Below are positions 1-11,762 of a DNA stretch of 64,000 nt, piece after piece. The DNA is from Ehretia macrophylla. Lineage: Eukaryota; Streptophyta; Magnoliopsida; Boraginales; Ehretiaceae. The first letter of the stretch is position 1, and every line of letters starts with the position of its first letter. The stretch spans positions 4,278,881 to 4,342,880 of the forward strand of contig CM075771.1 of the NCBI GenBank assembly GCA_037974665.1. Direction: 5' to 3'. Below the pieces are notes generated by a model that worked only from the letters and a program-made list of their open reading frames with translations, ran no database searches and was not told the origin of the DNA. Position numbers and translations under genes: made by a program.

Positions 1-1363
1 TCTTCCCGAATTCCAATTACTCTGTTTTTAGTATAGAATTAAATATCTTCAAGTGTAGATAATTCTGGAATCAATAAAAACTCAATTCCAATCTAAAATG
101 ACTGAGTTATAGCCTATTTCGTACAACTACGTTTTTCTGTCCAGATTGCGAGCTATTCTTGCGTCATTTCGGGAATGGAAAATTCAGAGCATTTTAACGA
201 TAGAATCTGCCTTTTTGTAAAACATGAAAGTTGTTCCCAACTGCCTAATATAGCAACTGTGAAAGTTTCGTTCGATTCCGAGGTCGTTTACTATTTTTAA
301 TGCGCAAAAGAAACTTAAGGCAGTGAGCTGTCAGATTTAACAAAAATCCCGTAACCTACTGTTTCATGTGTTTTTGAGCATGAAAATGATTTTTCCTCAT
401 GATATGGACAACTGGAGAAATGTTCCACTATGAGTTTTCTATATTTTCTGAATTTTCCAGATTTTTATAAAATCATATACTCATAAAAACGGACTAAACT
501 TTCTGGTTGGACAAATCTGTCCAGTAAGATCATTCCGAAAATCCTTGCATGTTCTAGCTTCTAAATCATCAACATCAACTACTATATAATCAAGCAACCT
601 CTAGCAACCTAAATAAGCAATAATCAAACATATCTACATATCTAGATACAAGCTTTATCATCAAGAACATTCAAAAATTTCAGAAACCATAACCTTGGTT
701 TAAATCATCAACAAGCATGCTTTCAACAATTCTAATCCATGGAGTTGCAATTATAACTCCATACAAGTCCCATAAATCCATCAATATGCATTTATATATC
801 ATAAATATCAATTTTGAAAGAACCCTCACCTTATGAAGATTAAAGTCAAAGATGGTTGAGAAATGGTAAGAACCAAGCAAGTTGAATCAAAGTTAAGTGC
901 TTCCTTCTTCTCCTAACAAAATCGAGCAATCTTCTTCTTCTTCTAACTTCTTGCTTCTAGTCTAGTGTGTGTGTATGTGTGTTGCAGAGATTGAGAGGAG
1001 AAGGAGAATAATCTGAATTTGATCTAAAGCTAAACAATAGTAGACAAGTTGGGGACAAGAAGACATCTTTCCCCCAAATTCCTCCATGTTTTCTTTCTCC
1101 TTTTGGCTAAAGCGAGACTTCTTTTTCTTTCTGTAATTCTAACTTAGTTTCTGGCTTATTTCTATTGCACCTAGTAAACGTTTAAGATATATAGTGTACT
1201 AAAAGATATTTAACTAATGTCTACTTTATCTAAAACACTTAATGCACGTAAAATGATGTAAATGTACACAAAAGTCTGTGAATGCAAGTAAGATGATACA
1301 AGTGCACGTTAATACTCATAGCTCATATAAATAAATGCATGAGTGTGTGTGCGGGGCTTCACA
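1..1363 (-). mobile_element. LTR of an unclassified LTR retrotransposon (L), nested in element A, left end outside the window
   Basis: Read on the minus strand, a terminal TGTGAAGCCCCGC begins at 1363 and runs leftward out of the window. It is immediately followed on the plus strand by CCTAC (1364-1368), which in the uninterrupted copies of the host LTR is part of AATCCTACAGACACC (near 7411), so CCTAC is the likely 5-bp target duplication. The minus strand then shows features of an LTR start: ACGTGCA-rich upstream DNA, a TATA-like TATATATC near 1180, a pyrimidine-rich leader and a splice-donor-like AAGGTGAGG. No PBS, PPT or protein domain is visible, so it could be a 5' LTR, a 3' LTR or a solo LTR. 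The 66-aa ORF in it is not convincing. The boundary is well supported; the family is unknown. Confidence 0.7.
824..832 (-). promoter_or_regulatory. Splice-donor-like AAGGTGAGG in nested LTR L
   Basis: The minus strand reads AAG|GTGAGG about 535 bp inside the LTR, after a leader rich in CTTCTTCTT. The same word occurs at a comparable place in B, C and E. The function as a splice donor is inferred from the consensus only. Confidence 0.4.
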
Positions 1364-2908
1364 CCTACAGACACCACTAACTATTATTATAATCCTAATT
1401 CAAATCTCTACAAAATCCACTAACACCTAAATATTATATTTTAAACTCACTACATGACAAAATCTCACAAACCTCTAAACATATCCTATATTCTATTCTA
1501 CCTAAAATCCCTAAATACCCAACATTCTCTTACACACATGTTAAAACAATTCAAAAGATGACACAAATCTGAATTTTTGCATGCCCAAGGCCAGTGAGGG
1601 CTAAAACCTTTTGAAAACTCTTCAAAAATCCACATGCATGCTAATAAATGTGTGTATTTGCTTTTTTACTTGAGCTATGTGGTCGTTCATAAGCTTAAAC
1701 AACCATGCATGGCAAGATCTTGGCTTGAAAATGATGCTAGGTGAAGTCGAAATTGTTGACAGCTCTCTGACCAGTCTGTTCGAGGTAAGTTTAGCTAGGC
1801 AAATGATGTTAAAAATACTTGAAAATTGGTAGGTGACTAGTTTGGACAGTTTTGAACATTTTTCCCAGAAATAGGCCGAAGCTAATTTTGATTCTAAGGT
1901 CCACAAAATGGCAAATCTTTAAAAGGTGACCAAATCTGGAAATCTGGAAAAATGAAGCAGGTTTTGGCAGATGCACTGACCTTGTGGAACGAACCATATT
2001 TTACTTAGTAAATGATGTCCAAAATGTATTAAATTTGGTGTGCTGCTATATTTTTCAGTTCTGGACAATTTTGTCAGAAATGGACCAAGGCTAAAACTGA
2101 CCCTAAGGACCTCAAAAATGACATTTTCTGAAAAGTGTGCAAATCTGGACAGTTTTGTGCTATTCCACTGTTTCAGCTATATCTAATGATCCCGAACTCT
2201 AATTGATGCAAGGTTTGTTTCTGATTTTAGTTAACTTCTTAAGATTTAATTTGAAATCTTATTCACTGAATTTGGAGATTGTTTGCTTATCCGATTGATT
2301 GTGAGAAGACAGCCTGTTGCAGTAAGGGTTTCACTTAATGTTGTGCTTGGAAATATTGTTGTGACTCCTCTTGTTGAATTAGATGCTTGGGATTGTAGCT
2401 ACAGGATGTTGTGTGGACTGTTTTGAATGTTTGAGGATGTTGAATTAAATGATGCATGGTTTGAGATTGACCTTGAGTTGGGTTGAGGCCCAAATTGCAC
2501 GAATATACATGAAATGGAAACCCTAATGACTTGGTAGTTTTGCTAAGTATTGATCAATTGGATATTGTGTGGGAATTATATGCTTAGTGGGCTGCCCGTT
2601 AATGTCTTATAACTTCAAATGTGATTTTGACCATTGCATGTTGGCAAATAAGATTTTCTTGCACCCGAACCCATGATTGATGTCATTGCATGTTGAATAA
2701 TCTTATCACTTGATTACATGGACTTCTTAATGAGTTATATGGCCTGTTTTACATGTGTTACATGGCTGCCCGTTTAATTTTCATATAACTCTATATGCCT
2801 TCAAGTGAAATTTTCCTGTCTTATCGTGCCTTGCTTGTTTACCTATCATAAATGTGCATTGCATACAAGGTTGCAACCTTTCCTGTTGGCATGGTAGCGA
2901 TCACGCAC

Positions 2909-3035
2909 ACCGGGCGGCATTGGGCTTTCCGGTGCACCCGTGACTACCATGGTCCCATTCCCTCTCTCGCTTGGGGGCTAGACTTCCTCGGAGAGTTGGG
3001 TCGTAGGATTTCGGGGTACATCCGGAGTACACCCA
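2909..3035 (+). other. Conserved LTR structured module (two potential RNA hairpins), element A 5' LTR
   Basis: The block starts with ACCGGGCGGC and ends with TCCGGAGTACACC. It contains TCTCTCGCTTGGG and GAGAGTTGGGTCGTAGGAT, words found in the LTRs of three different families in this window. In this copy the first hairpin keeps ACCGG/CCGGT. The second is weaker than in B and D because the CCCAAG partner is replaced by TTCCTCG. Other copies in this family: 9297-9423, 61793-61919, and the minus strand near 46480-46585. Confidence 0.55.
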
Positions 3036-3324
3036 CCTGGCGTGTTTGGGGGATGATTTGAAGTCGGCCGCAACAACTGATTCTGGAACTGATCTGAGAG
3101 CAAAAGCTCACCGTATCCTTTTACTGTGTGTATAAGTACTGTCGCTTGGTTTCTAGAGAACCTCGGGGAGGAAAGACTGGTATTTCTGTTCCGGTACTTA
3201 TATTATTGTTACATTCATGCTTGCAAACGGATTTTCATAAGTTGAACTGGAAAATGAATTTCAAAACCTATTTCTCGTTCCCCCTCACTGAGTTCATAAG
3301 GACTCACCTTCTTTTATCATCTCA

Positions 3325-3387
3325 GGTGAAGAAGATCAAGAACAGGTACTCGAGGACGATGTGCCTAACGATGATTCCTTGGAGTGA
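3325..3387 (+). other. Possible acidic mini-exon in the LTR (element A 5' LTR)
   Basis: After an acceptor-like TTTTATCATCTCAG the frame reads GEEDQEQVLEDDVPNDDSLE and stops with TGA. The same peptide is intact in E (62209-62271). The 3' LTR copy at 9713-9775 has GTGTCT for GTGCCT, a change of one residue. B and D have different but also glutamate-rich peptides ending in a stop at the same place in their LTRs. No start codon is attached to it, so translation would need splicing from an upstream exon. It may instead be a purine-rich RNA signal. Confidence 0.35.
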
Positions 3388-4032
3388 TTGCCTGTCCCTA
3401 CGTGCTTTTGTGCTTTGCCTGAAAGTGGTTGCTATATGGATGTTGTGTTTGATTGCAAACTACTCATTTTATTGATGTAAATGACCCCGTTGTAATTTGG
3501 GTCTAATTATGGGATTGTACTATCTATAATCGGATGAACTTTTATTTGGTTGTTTGCTTTCGTTTTCTTCATTAGTAGTTATCGTAGGCATTCAAACCAC
3601 TAGATGAACAATCAACTAAGTTAATTCTATCTAATTTCACTTAGGTGCTCATTTGCAAACTAAAGGATAATAGGTACTTGCATGATAGGAAATTGACAAA
3701 TAAACGGGACATAGTTATCATGTTAGGCTTATTAACCAAACGAGACTTTCAAGATAAACTAGTAGGCAAATCGGTTGGTGACAAATAGGAGTCCTTAATG
3801 GAATTGGATTAATGATTGGAATAATTGAGGCATTTAGAGAATTAGGTCAAACCAAAGAGCCCAATTACAGCCGTTATGCTGTCGGTTTACCGAGAATTTT
3901 TGGAGTTTAGGCCAAAACATTAAGCGTTAAATCTTCATGAACGGTTAAGTACGTGAAATGATATGAACGTTTAGATCACACCCTAGTCTAACCTTCATAG
4001 GCCGGGTTGGGGCGTGACACCTTATAGTAGAA

Positions 4033-4044
4033 TGGTATCAGAGC
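4033..4044 (+). other. Primer binding site, element A (initiator Met tRNA)
   Basis: TGGTATCAGAGC is complementary to the 3' end of plant initiator-Met tRNA. It lies 13 bp after the LTR end at 4019, slightly further than in B (8 bp). Confidence 0.85.
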
Positions 4045-6909
4045 TTAGTTTAGTAACTAGGCGTTAGCTGGGTTCAACTCTCGGACCATGGGTAAAAGCC
4101 TAAGGTAATTATGATGTCTTGTTTATATGTGTTAATGTGTGCTAATGTGCTTGAATTGCTTTGAGAATTGAATACTATGTGCCTTTGTGGACTATATGTA
4201 TTATGTGTCATGTACACCGACACGTTAGTGCCCTCAATAATGCATGCATGCTTTTATACTCCTTCCTTCTTACATGTGCATGTTATATAACCGTGAATGA
4301 CTGTTTATACACATAGATAGTTAGGATTAGGACTTTTAGGGAAGTGAATTTGTGCAGGACGAACGAAAAGGCTCGGTTAGAGATTTCTGGCATCTTTACA
4401 GGTACTCAATGGATCGTATATATTATTGGATATGCATATATATAATGCGTAGCACAGGTATAATTGTTGAGGTAAAGTTATCTCCTTATCTTTGGAATAC
4501 CTATACCTGTAATTAAGTTATCAATTTTGTAGCCATAAAGTTCTTGATTCTGTTAAACCGTTCTTCTAATTGTGGTTCAAGAATAAATGTTAAGGACATA
4601 CAACTTCCCTTAGATATAAGAATATACTATTGGACATGTGGAGTAATCTATCTATATATTCGTATGCCTATAATGGAAGTTTGACTTAGGAGCTGCTTTT
4701 GAATCAAATTCTTATATCTTCAAATGGTATAATAGACTATTTATATGATTGAATCATTACTTGATTGGAATTAAGCATCGTTGAACCTAACAAGGTGTAT
4801 ATTAACGAGTTTCAAGTTTACTCAATGGTAAGATTGTGACCTAGAAATTAAGAGATGAACTCGTGGAAATAGACGATAGGGGTTAGATTATTAAGGCGTG
4901 AATAATGTGTTTAAGCAACTTAACAATGGATGACCTCAAGACATGTAGGCAACTCTGGAGACCGAATTTAACAAGGTTGATGATTCTTTAATATAACAAG
5001 ATATAAGGATGCTGTAATCAAGGAATTCACGTAGCTAGAACTCGTGTTTGGAAAGCTGCACCTAAAATGTTAGGTCGGATAGAAGTGTAAGGAATTGAAT
5101 TATACATTAGATGACTAACATTGCTAAAGGTCCTAAGTTGGATATTGGTGATATTAAGAATCATGGTATTAAATTGTTGCCCCTCAGATTTAGTTATGAT
5201 TATGCGAAGTAAGTCATTCTATGCACTCGTTATTTGGATACGCTAAAGGATATTAGGAAGCATATATCCCTAAGTATTACCGATAGACCTAATATATAAA
5301 CCATGGAAATGAGATTAAAGCATTCGGTTACAAAGTGGAGTCGTTAGGGTATGATTAGTAATCCTAAATAGCTAATAGTGAGTATGCATGATGATTCATG
5401 GTGAACCCTAGGGCCTAAGGTCAATGAGTCTTGATGCTCTTAGCTAGTTGAACAAGTAAATGAGAAGCGTAAGATTTCATATAGTTAAGATAGATATGAA
5501 TTAGAGTTACGATGACCCAAGAGGCTGTTGTTAGACAACCGTATTGAAGTGCACCGTTTCACTTCTAAAAACTAGCGGTTGGTAAACTTCGAATCGTGGT
5601 CGTTGAATAGAGGGTGAATCTTGTAGTGATAGTTAAATAAGTGGTTGATTACTTTTGAAGTTCTATTAGGTTATGTTGAAGGATGCCTCGTGATCATAAT
5701 TCTTATGTTGATACAACCCTGAAGTTATCTCGCGTAAGTATTTTATGAGCTAGATCATTTCGGTACCCATTTATAGCCCTAGGATTGTTGTTGTACGGCC
5801 GGTAACCTAGTAGAGCATTGATATCACCTACATGGCGATGAACCCAGCTTAGTAACATTAATGTCGAAGATATATTGGCGGGCATTAAGTATTCAAAGGA
5901 ATGACTAGGTCGCTAAATGAGTAGGACCATTGTCTTCTTAAGTATGACGTAACCTTGGATTGAGGTGAGTGGAATTTATTTGAGGTTGAAACTAATCGCC
6001 TTAGGAGTTTTGGATAAGATTAAAAGAAAATTCTGAAGTCTCGTGACTTGAAGATAGAGATTCGAATAAGGAAATAAATTGTGGATCACAAGCTGATGAA
6101 TTTTACTTGTAAGAGTTGAACTAGTGCTACATGATTAGTTACTCATGCAATTTCAATGGCAATTTGTTGATGGTACTTAATAAACCTTAGAGTTTGAGTT
6201 TCATGAACCTCAACAGTCTTTCTCCTTGATTACGGGCGTGAAGGTTAACGAAGCTGGGAAAGGATGTTAGTGAATAGGAGCCTATGATCGGGAGACTAGT
6301 CATTAGAAGATTTGCTAATCTAATGTATCTGCGAGATAAGAAGGGCTATAATACCATCGATAGATGACGATTTGAGATGGATCAGTTTGTTTGGAGAGTT
6401 TTTCCTGAAAATAGAGTCGTATTGTGGAAACGACCCATAACACGTGTATGTCCTAGGTGTTAACAATTTTGAAGCTAGTTGATAGAATATGTAAATCTGA
6501 TATAGATCTATCGTCTTGAAATTAGCGTATGTCACCCTAGGACCATGGAATTATTGTGATATTCCTTTTGAGGTATGAATGCGAGATTGACACAACATGA
6601 GTCATGATTTTGGAGTTACAGTTCTATTGTTAGAATACCGATGCAACTTTGATGACTATGTTTGAAGACTCTAACCTTAGTTAATGAACTTGACCTTAAG
6701 ATCAAATGGAGAATAGAGTCGTTCAAAGAAAAGAACTATAAATGTAGAGGTCACACCGAACTAAATGATTGGAGAAACATAGGAAGTGAATTGGTTATGG
6801 TAAGAGATCACCAAACACGGGACGAACCGGAGTAGGAAGAATAACAAGGGTCAGAATCCGTCTAAATGACCTCAATAGGCAAGAATGAATTTCGGGACGA
6901 AATTCTTTT

Positions 6910-6922
6910 AAGGAGGGGAGGA
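6910..6922 (+). other. Polypurine tract, element A
   Basis: AAGGAGGGGAGGA directly abuts the 3' LTR start TGTGAGG and follows CGGGACGAAATTCTTTT. This is the expected plus-strand primer site. Confidence 0.85.
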
Positions 6923-7375
6923 TGTGAGGCCCGACCCCGAATAACGTGTGTTACCTTGATTTGCGTGCCATAGACCCCTAATTATATGACCGACCTTGGA
7001 TTACGTGTCATGTCTTGGTTTTCGTGCATACCTTGTCATACGTGCCTTGACCTAGAATAGTGTGCCCTAATCCCCGACTCACGTGCGGTACCTAGAAATA
7101 TGTGCCCTGACCTCGATGTACATGCGTTACCTCGTTTCGTGTGCCCTAACCTTGAACTGCATACCTTAACCTAGGTTTAAGAGTCGTACCTCGATTTGTA
7201 TGCATTGCATTGGTTTACGTACATTCACCTAGGATTGCGTGCATTAGTCTTGAAGTCCGTGTCTTACCTCGTAGTTCATGTCTACCTCGTGATTCATGCC
7301 CTATCTTGATTTCTGTGTGTGTCTCGTTGTGCGTGCCCTAGACTTAGGAAAGCGTGCCCGCATGCTAATCAATAA
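6923..7375 (+). repeat. Degenerate ~20-bp ACGTG repeats in the LTR upstream region
   Basis: A run of about twenty imperfect units of the form ACCT-G-n-CGTGCCCT (for example ACTCACGTGCGGT, ACCTAGAAATATGTGCCCT). The E copy at 59367-59828 keeps more of the CG steps, so several units here look like methylation-decayed versions. The start of C on the minus strand (about 48790-49020) shows the same pattern. Confidence 0.55.
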
Positions 7376-9296
7376 AGAATCCTACACAAAGCACTAGACT
7401 ATAAAATAATCCTACAGACACCACTAACTATTATTATAATCCTAATTCAAATCTCTACAAAATCCACTAACACCTAAATATTATATTTTAAACTCACTAC
7501 ATGACAAAATCTCACAAACCTCTAAACATATCCTATATTCTATTGTACCTAAAATCCCTAAATACCCAACATTCTCTTACACACATGTTAAAACAATTCA
7601 AAAGATGACACAAATCTGAATTTTTGCATGCCCAAGGCCAACATATGCATCAACTTTTGCAAAAGCCTCATTTTTCTCTCATTTCTCTCACTTTCCTCAC
7701 ATTTTATCTCTCTCCCTCTCACTCTCCCTCTCCATTTCGGTTTTGGCTGAGTTCTCTCCACCTCTTAGCTCATCTTCATCATCCTATCCTGCATCAAGAC
7801 AAACCACAACCAAAGAAAGTCAACCAAGCAAGCTAGGATGCAAGAAACACACATGCAAGAATTTTGAGTCACCATTTTCGGCCTTGGTGAGTTTTTAAGC
7901 TTCCATTTCTTTTCTTCTTGTTCTAACCTCATGCATGTGCTAAGAGATTTATCACTAAGCTAGGGAAAATTGAGAAAAGCTAGTTGGAATCTCGGCTAAG
8001 CAAGAAGAAGAAGAGATTTGAGCTTCAACAAGGTTTTTGAGCATTTTTTGGGTTGATTGCAAAGATGAGGGCTAAAACCTTTTGAAAACTCTTCAAAAAT
8101 CCACATGCCACATGCATGCTAATAAATGTGTGTATTTGCTTCTGTACTTGCGCTATGTGGTCGTTCATAAGCTTAAACAACCATGCATGGCAAGATCTTG
8201 GCTTGAAAATGATGCTAGGTGAAGTCGAAATTGTTGACAGCTCTCTGACCAGTCTGTTCGAGGCAGAATCTAATTTTGACTCTAAGGTCCTCAAAATCGC
8301 AAATCTTTAAAATGTGACCAAATCTGGAAATCTGGAAAAATGAAGCAGGTTTTGGCAGATGCAATGACCTTGTGGAACGAACCATATTTTACTTAGTAAA
8401 TGATATCCAAAATGTATTAAATTTGGTGTGCTGCTATATTTTTCAGTTCTGGACAATTTTGTCAGAAATGGACCAAGGCTAAAACTGACCCTAAGGACCT
8501 CAAAAACATCAATTTCTGAAAAGTTTGCAAATCTGGACAGTTTTGTGCTATTCCACTGTTTTGGTTATATCTAATGATCCCGAACTCCAATTGATGCAAG
8601 GTTTGTTTCTGATTTTAGTTAACTTCTTAAGCTTTAATTTGACATCTTATTCACTGAATTTGGATATTGTTTGCTTATCCGATTGATTGTGAGAAGACAG
8701 CCTGTTGCAGTAAGGGTTTCACTTAATGTTGTGCTTGGAAATATTGTTGTGACTCCTCTTGTTGAATTAGATGCTTGGGATTGTAGCTACGGGATGTTGT
8801 GTGGACTGTTTTGAATGTTTGAGGATGTTGAATTAAATGATGCATGGTTTGAGATTGACCTTGAGTTGGGTTGAGGCCCAAATTGCACGAATATACATGA
8901 AATGGAAACCCTAATGACTAGGTAGTTTTGCTAAGTATTGATCAATTGGATATTGTGTGGGAATTATATGCTTAGTGGGCTGCCCGTTAATGTCTTATAA
9001 CTTCAAATGTGATTTTGACCATTGCATGTTGGCAAATAAGCTTTTCTTGCACCCCAACCCATGATTGATGTCATTGCATGTTGAATAATCTTATCACTTG
9101 ATCACGTGGACTTCTTAATGAGTTATATGGCCTGTTTTACATGTGTTACATGGCTGCCCGTTTAATTTTCATATAACTCTATATGCCTTCAAGTGAAATT
9201 TTCCTGTCTTATCGTGCCTTGCTTGTTTACCTGTCATAAATGTGCATTGCATACAAGGTTGCAACCTTTCCTGTTGGCATGGTAGCGATCACGCAC

Positions 9297-9423
9297 ATCT
9301 GGCGGCATCGGGCTTTCCGGTGCACCCGTGACTACCATGGTCCCATTCCCTCTCTCGCTTGGGGGCTAGACTTCCTCGGAGAGTTGGGTCGTAGGATTTC
9401 GGGGTACATCCGGAGTACACCCA
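9297..9423 (+). other. Conserved LTR structured module, element A 3' LTR
   Basis: Second copy of the block described at 2909-3035. Here the first stem is damaged (ACATCTGG instead of ACACCGGG) while GCTTTCCGGTGC is kept. Confidence 0.5.
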
Positions 9424-9712
9424 CCTTGCGTGTTTGGGGGATGATTTGAAGTCAGCCGCAACAACTGATCCTCGAACTGATCTGAGAGCAAAAGCTCACC
9501 GTATCCTTTTACTGTGCGTATAAGTACTCTCGCTTGGTTCCTAGAGAACCTCGGGGAGGAAAGACTGTTATTTCTGTTCCTGTACTTATATTATTGTTAC
9601 ATTCATGCTTGCAAAAGGATTTTCATAAGTTGAACCGAAAAATGAGTTTCAAAACCTATTTCTCGTTCCCCGTCGCTGAGTTCATAAGGACTCACCCTAT
9701 TTTATCATCTCA

Positions 9713-9775
9713 GGTGAAGAAGATCAAGAACAGGTACTCGAGGACGATGTGTCTAACGATGATTCCTTGGAGTGA
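9713..9775 (+). other. Possible acidic mini-exon, element A 3' LTR
   Basis: Same frame and stop as at 3325-3387, preceded by TTTTATCATCTCAG. One residue differs from the 5' LTR copy. Confidence 0.35.
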
Positions 9776-10969
9776 TTGCCTGTCCCTACGTGCTTTTGTG
9801 CTTTGCCTGAAAGTGGTTGCTATATGGATGTTGTGTTTGATTGCAAACTACTCATTTTATTGTTGTAAATGACCCCGTTGTAATTTGGGTCTAATTATGG
9901 GATTGTACTATCTATAACCGGATGAACTTTTATTAGGTTGTTTGCTTTCGTTTTCTTCATTAGTAGTTATCGTAGGCATTCAAACCACTAGATGAACAAT
10001 CAACTAACTTAATTCTATCTAATTTCACTTAGGTGCTCATTTGCAAACTAAAGGATAATAGGTACTTGCATGATAGGAAATTGACAAATAAACGGGACAT
10101 AGTTATCATGTTAGGCTAATTAACCAAACGAGACCTTTCAAGATAAACTAGTAGGCAAATCGGTTGTTGACAAATAGGAGTCCTTAATGGAATTGGATTA
10201 ATGATTGGAATAATTGAGGCATTTAGAGAATTAGGTCAAACCAAAGAGCCCAATTACAGCCGTTATGCTGCCGGTTTACTGAAAAATTTTGAAGTTTAGG
10301 CGAAAACGTTAAGCGTTAAATCTTCATGAACGGTTAAGTACGTGAAATGATATGAACGTTTAGATCACACCCTTGTCTAACCTTCATAGGCCGGGTTGGG
10401 GCGTGACACATGTCATGTTGAGGGTACAATTCCTATATGTGTTAACGGTTCACAGTACCAGCCTAGAGAGATGGCCCATTCAAAAGGCCCAATGGGCTTA
10501 ACGACAACCCATCCGCTTCAACAACGCAGCATCCTCGCAAGACATGATATCAACACATTGTAGGTCCCTCTGATGTACCGCAAGTCAGGTTGTCATCCTT
10601 TTAACAGCTCACGACGTACGATCCGGGACGGAAAAACAGGGCAAAAGAAGAAAAGTGTCCTGAAACTGATGAAAACGTTCGATTTTGGGGCTCCAAAAAG
10701 GGGCACAGCGAGCAAGCTGGCTGCCCCCGTCGTAGAGATCTCAGAGAGCTTTGCAACGGTATGCTGTGCACCGCGTAACACATTACGGATCAAAAGTTAT
10801 GGGCACCGGAGCGACGGAGACCTGGTCACAAACACTACGCCTTTGGTTTGCGGGCCCGGCCTCTACGTGAAGCGAAGTTGTCTTGCCCAATGTTCCGTGG
10901 GATTCGGTAATAGAGATTTGGTGGATACAGTATCTTGGCAACCCTAGCCAGGGAAAAAAAATTGAAAAG

Positions 10970-11088
10970 GGGGTGCAACCCGAGGACTTCCCAAGGGGTC
11001 ACCGATCCTAGTACTACTCTCGACCAAGCACGCTTAACTTTGGAGTTCGGATGGGATCCGGTGCATTAGTGCTAGTATGATAGCACCC
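10970..11088 (-). rRNA. 5S rRNA: 5S rRNA copy 1
   Basis: Full-length 5S; transcription start at 11088. Plus-strand differences from the window consensus include ACCCGAGG, CCGATCC, CTCGACC, CTTTGG, TTCGGA, GCTAGTA and GATAGC. About eight changes make it a doubtful functional copy. Confidence 0.85.
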
Positions 11089-11643
11089 GTCATGTTGAGG
11101 GCACAATTCCTATATGTGTTAACGGTTCATAGTACCAGCCTAGAGAGATGGCCCATTCAAAAGGCCCAATGGGCTTAACGACAACCCATCCGCTTCAACA
11201 ACGCAGCATCCTCACAAGACGTGATATCGACACGTTGTAGGGCCCTCTGATGTACCGCGAGTCAGGTTGTCGTCCATTTAACAGCTCACGACGTATGATA
11301 CGGGACGAAAAAACAGAGCAAAAGAAGAAAAGTGGCTTGAAACTGATGAAACGTTCAATTTTGGGCTCCAAAAAGGGGCACAGCAAACAAGCTAGCTGCC
11401 CCGTCGTAGAAAACTTAGAGGGCTTTGCAACGGTATGCTGTGCGCCGCGTAACTCTTTATGGTTCAAAAGTTATGGGCACCGAAGCTACGGAGACCTGGT
11501 CACAAACCCTACGCCCTCGGTTTGCGGGCCCGGCCTCTATGTGAAGCGAAGTTGTCTTACCCAATGTTCTGTGGGATTCGGTAATAGAGATTTGGTAGAT
11601 AAAGTATCTTGGCAACCCTAACCAGGGCAAAAAAATTGAAAAG

Positions 11644-11762
11644 GGGGTGCAACACGAGGACTTCCCAGGGGGTCACCCATCCTAATACTACTCTCGACCA
11701 AGCATGCTTAACAACGGAGTTCTAATGGGATCCGGTGAATTAGTGCTGGTATGATCGCACCC
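11644..11762 (-). rRNA. 5S rRNA: 5S rRNA copy 2
   Basis: Full length (119 nt). Differences: CCTAATAC, CTCGACC, CATGCTT, AACAACGG, CTAATGG, GTGAATT. The upstream TATA-like box is at 11784-11789. The internal promoter is altered. Confidence 0.85.

Larger units (their letters stand above)
1364..4019 (+). repeat. 5' LTR of element A (truncated at left by L)
   Basis: It aligns with 7410-10408 of the 3' LTR. Compared with the 3' LTR and with E it lacks about 425 bp (the segment 7641-8065 of the 3' copy) at position 1593, exactly upstream of a retained GTGAGG. It keeps about 85 bp (from 1787) that the 3' LTR has lost. It ends in GGGGCGTGACA at 4019. The ORFs at 2852-3061 and 3128-3475 recur in all copies because the DNA is conserved; I see no protein family in them. 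Confidence 0.85.
4020..6922 (+). other. Non-coding interior of element A
   Basis: This 2.9 kb holds the primer site, a leader with CTCTCGGACCATGGGT typical of chromoviruses, and a purine tract at the end. Stops occur in all frames; the longest ORFs (60-71 aa, minus strand at 5703 and 6320) lack recognisable domains. No zinc knuckle, reverse transcriptase or integrase motif is seen in translation. The first ~1.1 kb is preserved in element E at 62904-64000, about 93 percent identical at the start and more after that by eye, so the interior is a stable family feature and not a one-off decay product. Confidence 0.7.
1364..10408 (+). mobile_element. Element A: non-autonomous LTR retrotransposon (LARD-like) with a nested LTR at its left
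   Basis: Two direct LTR copies (1364-4019, left part replaced by the nested LTR L, and 6923-10408) flank a 2903-bp interior. LTR termini are TGTGAGGCCCGACCC and GGGGCGTGACA. A primer site TGGTATCAGAGC lies 13 bp after the 5' LTR and a purine tract directly before the 3' LTR. The interior has no gag or pol frame, which fits a large retrotransposon derivative moved by enzymes of a related chromovirus. The last interior bases (GGGACGAAATTCTTTTAAGG) resemble the 3' end of Tekay/Del elements. The 3' flank is CATGT followed by the 5S-spacer sequence CATGTTGAGGG. The two LTRs differ by a few percent plus large indels, so the insertion is not very recent. Element E at 59367 is a second copy. Confidence 0.85.
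6923..10408 (+). repeat. 3' LTR of element A
   Basis: It spans 3486 bp with TG...CA ends. In order: a ~430-bp upstream block of degenerate ACGTG-containing repeats, TATA-like ACTATAAAATA near 7390, a pyrimidine-rich leader (7660-7760), a mutated splice-donor-like site (AAAGATGAGG at 8061, GTGAGG in E), the structured module (9297-9423), ACCGTATCCTTT near 9499, the acidic mini-frame (9713-9775) and the end GGGGCGTGACA. It lacks ~85 bp near 8264 that the 5' LTR and E retain. The 5S array resumes right after it. Confidence 0.9.

Noticed and set aside
2852..3061. 69-aa ORF repeated at 2852, 9240 and 61736, and 65-115-aa ORFs downstream
   Set aside because: They coincide with the conserved LTR block. 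The corresponding DNA in B and D is conserved at RNA-structure level but not in this reading frame.
5703..5885. 60-aa and 71-aa minus-strand ORFs in the interior of element A (5703-5885, 6320-6535)
   Set aside because: Short, no domain, opposite to element orientation. Chance ORFs in AT-rich DNA.
7390..7405. tRNA or small RNA genes within LTRs or spacers
   Set aside because: Apart from the 5S genes I found no cloverleaf, A/B-box pair or snRNA-like sequence. TGGTATCAGAGC words are primer sites, not tRNA genes.
8262..8290. Loss of ~85 bp in A's 3' LTR as a retrotransposed splicing event (it starts at GAG|GTAAG)
   Set aside because: The right border does not fall at an AG acceptor; the joined sequence GAGGCAGAATC is not what GT-AG splicing would give.
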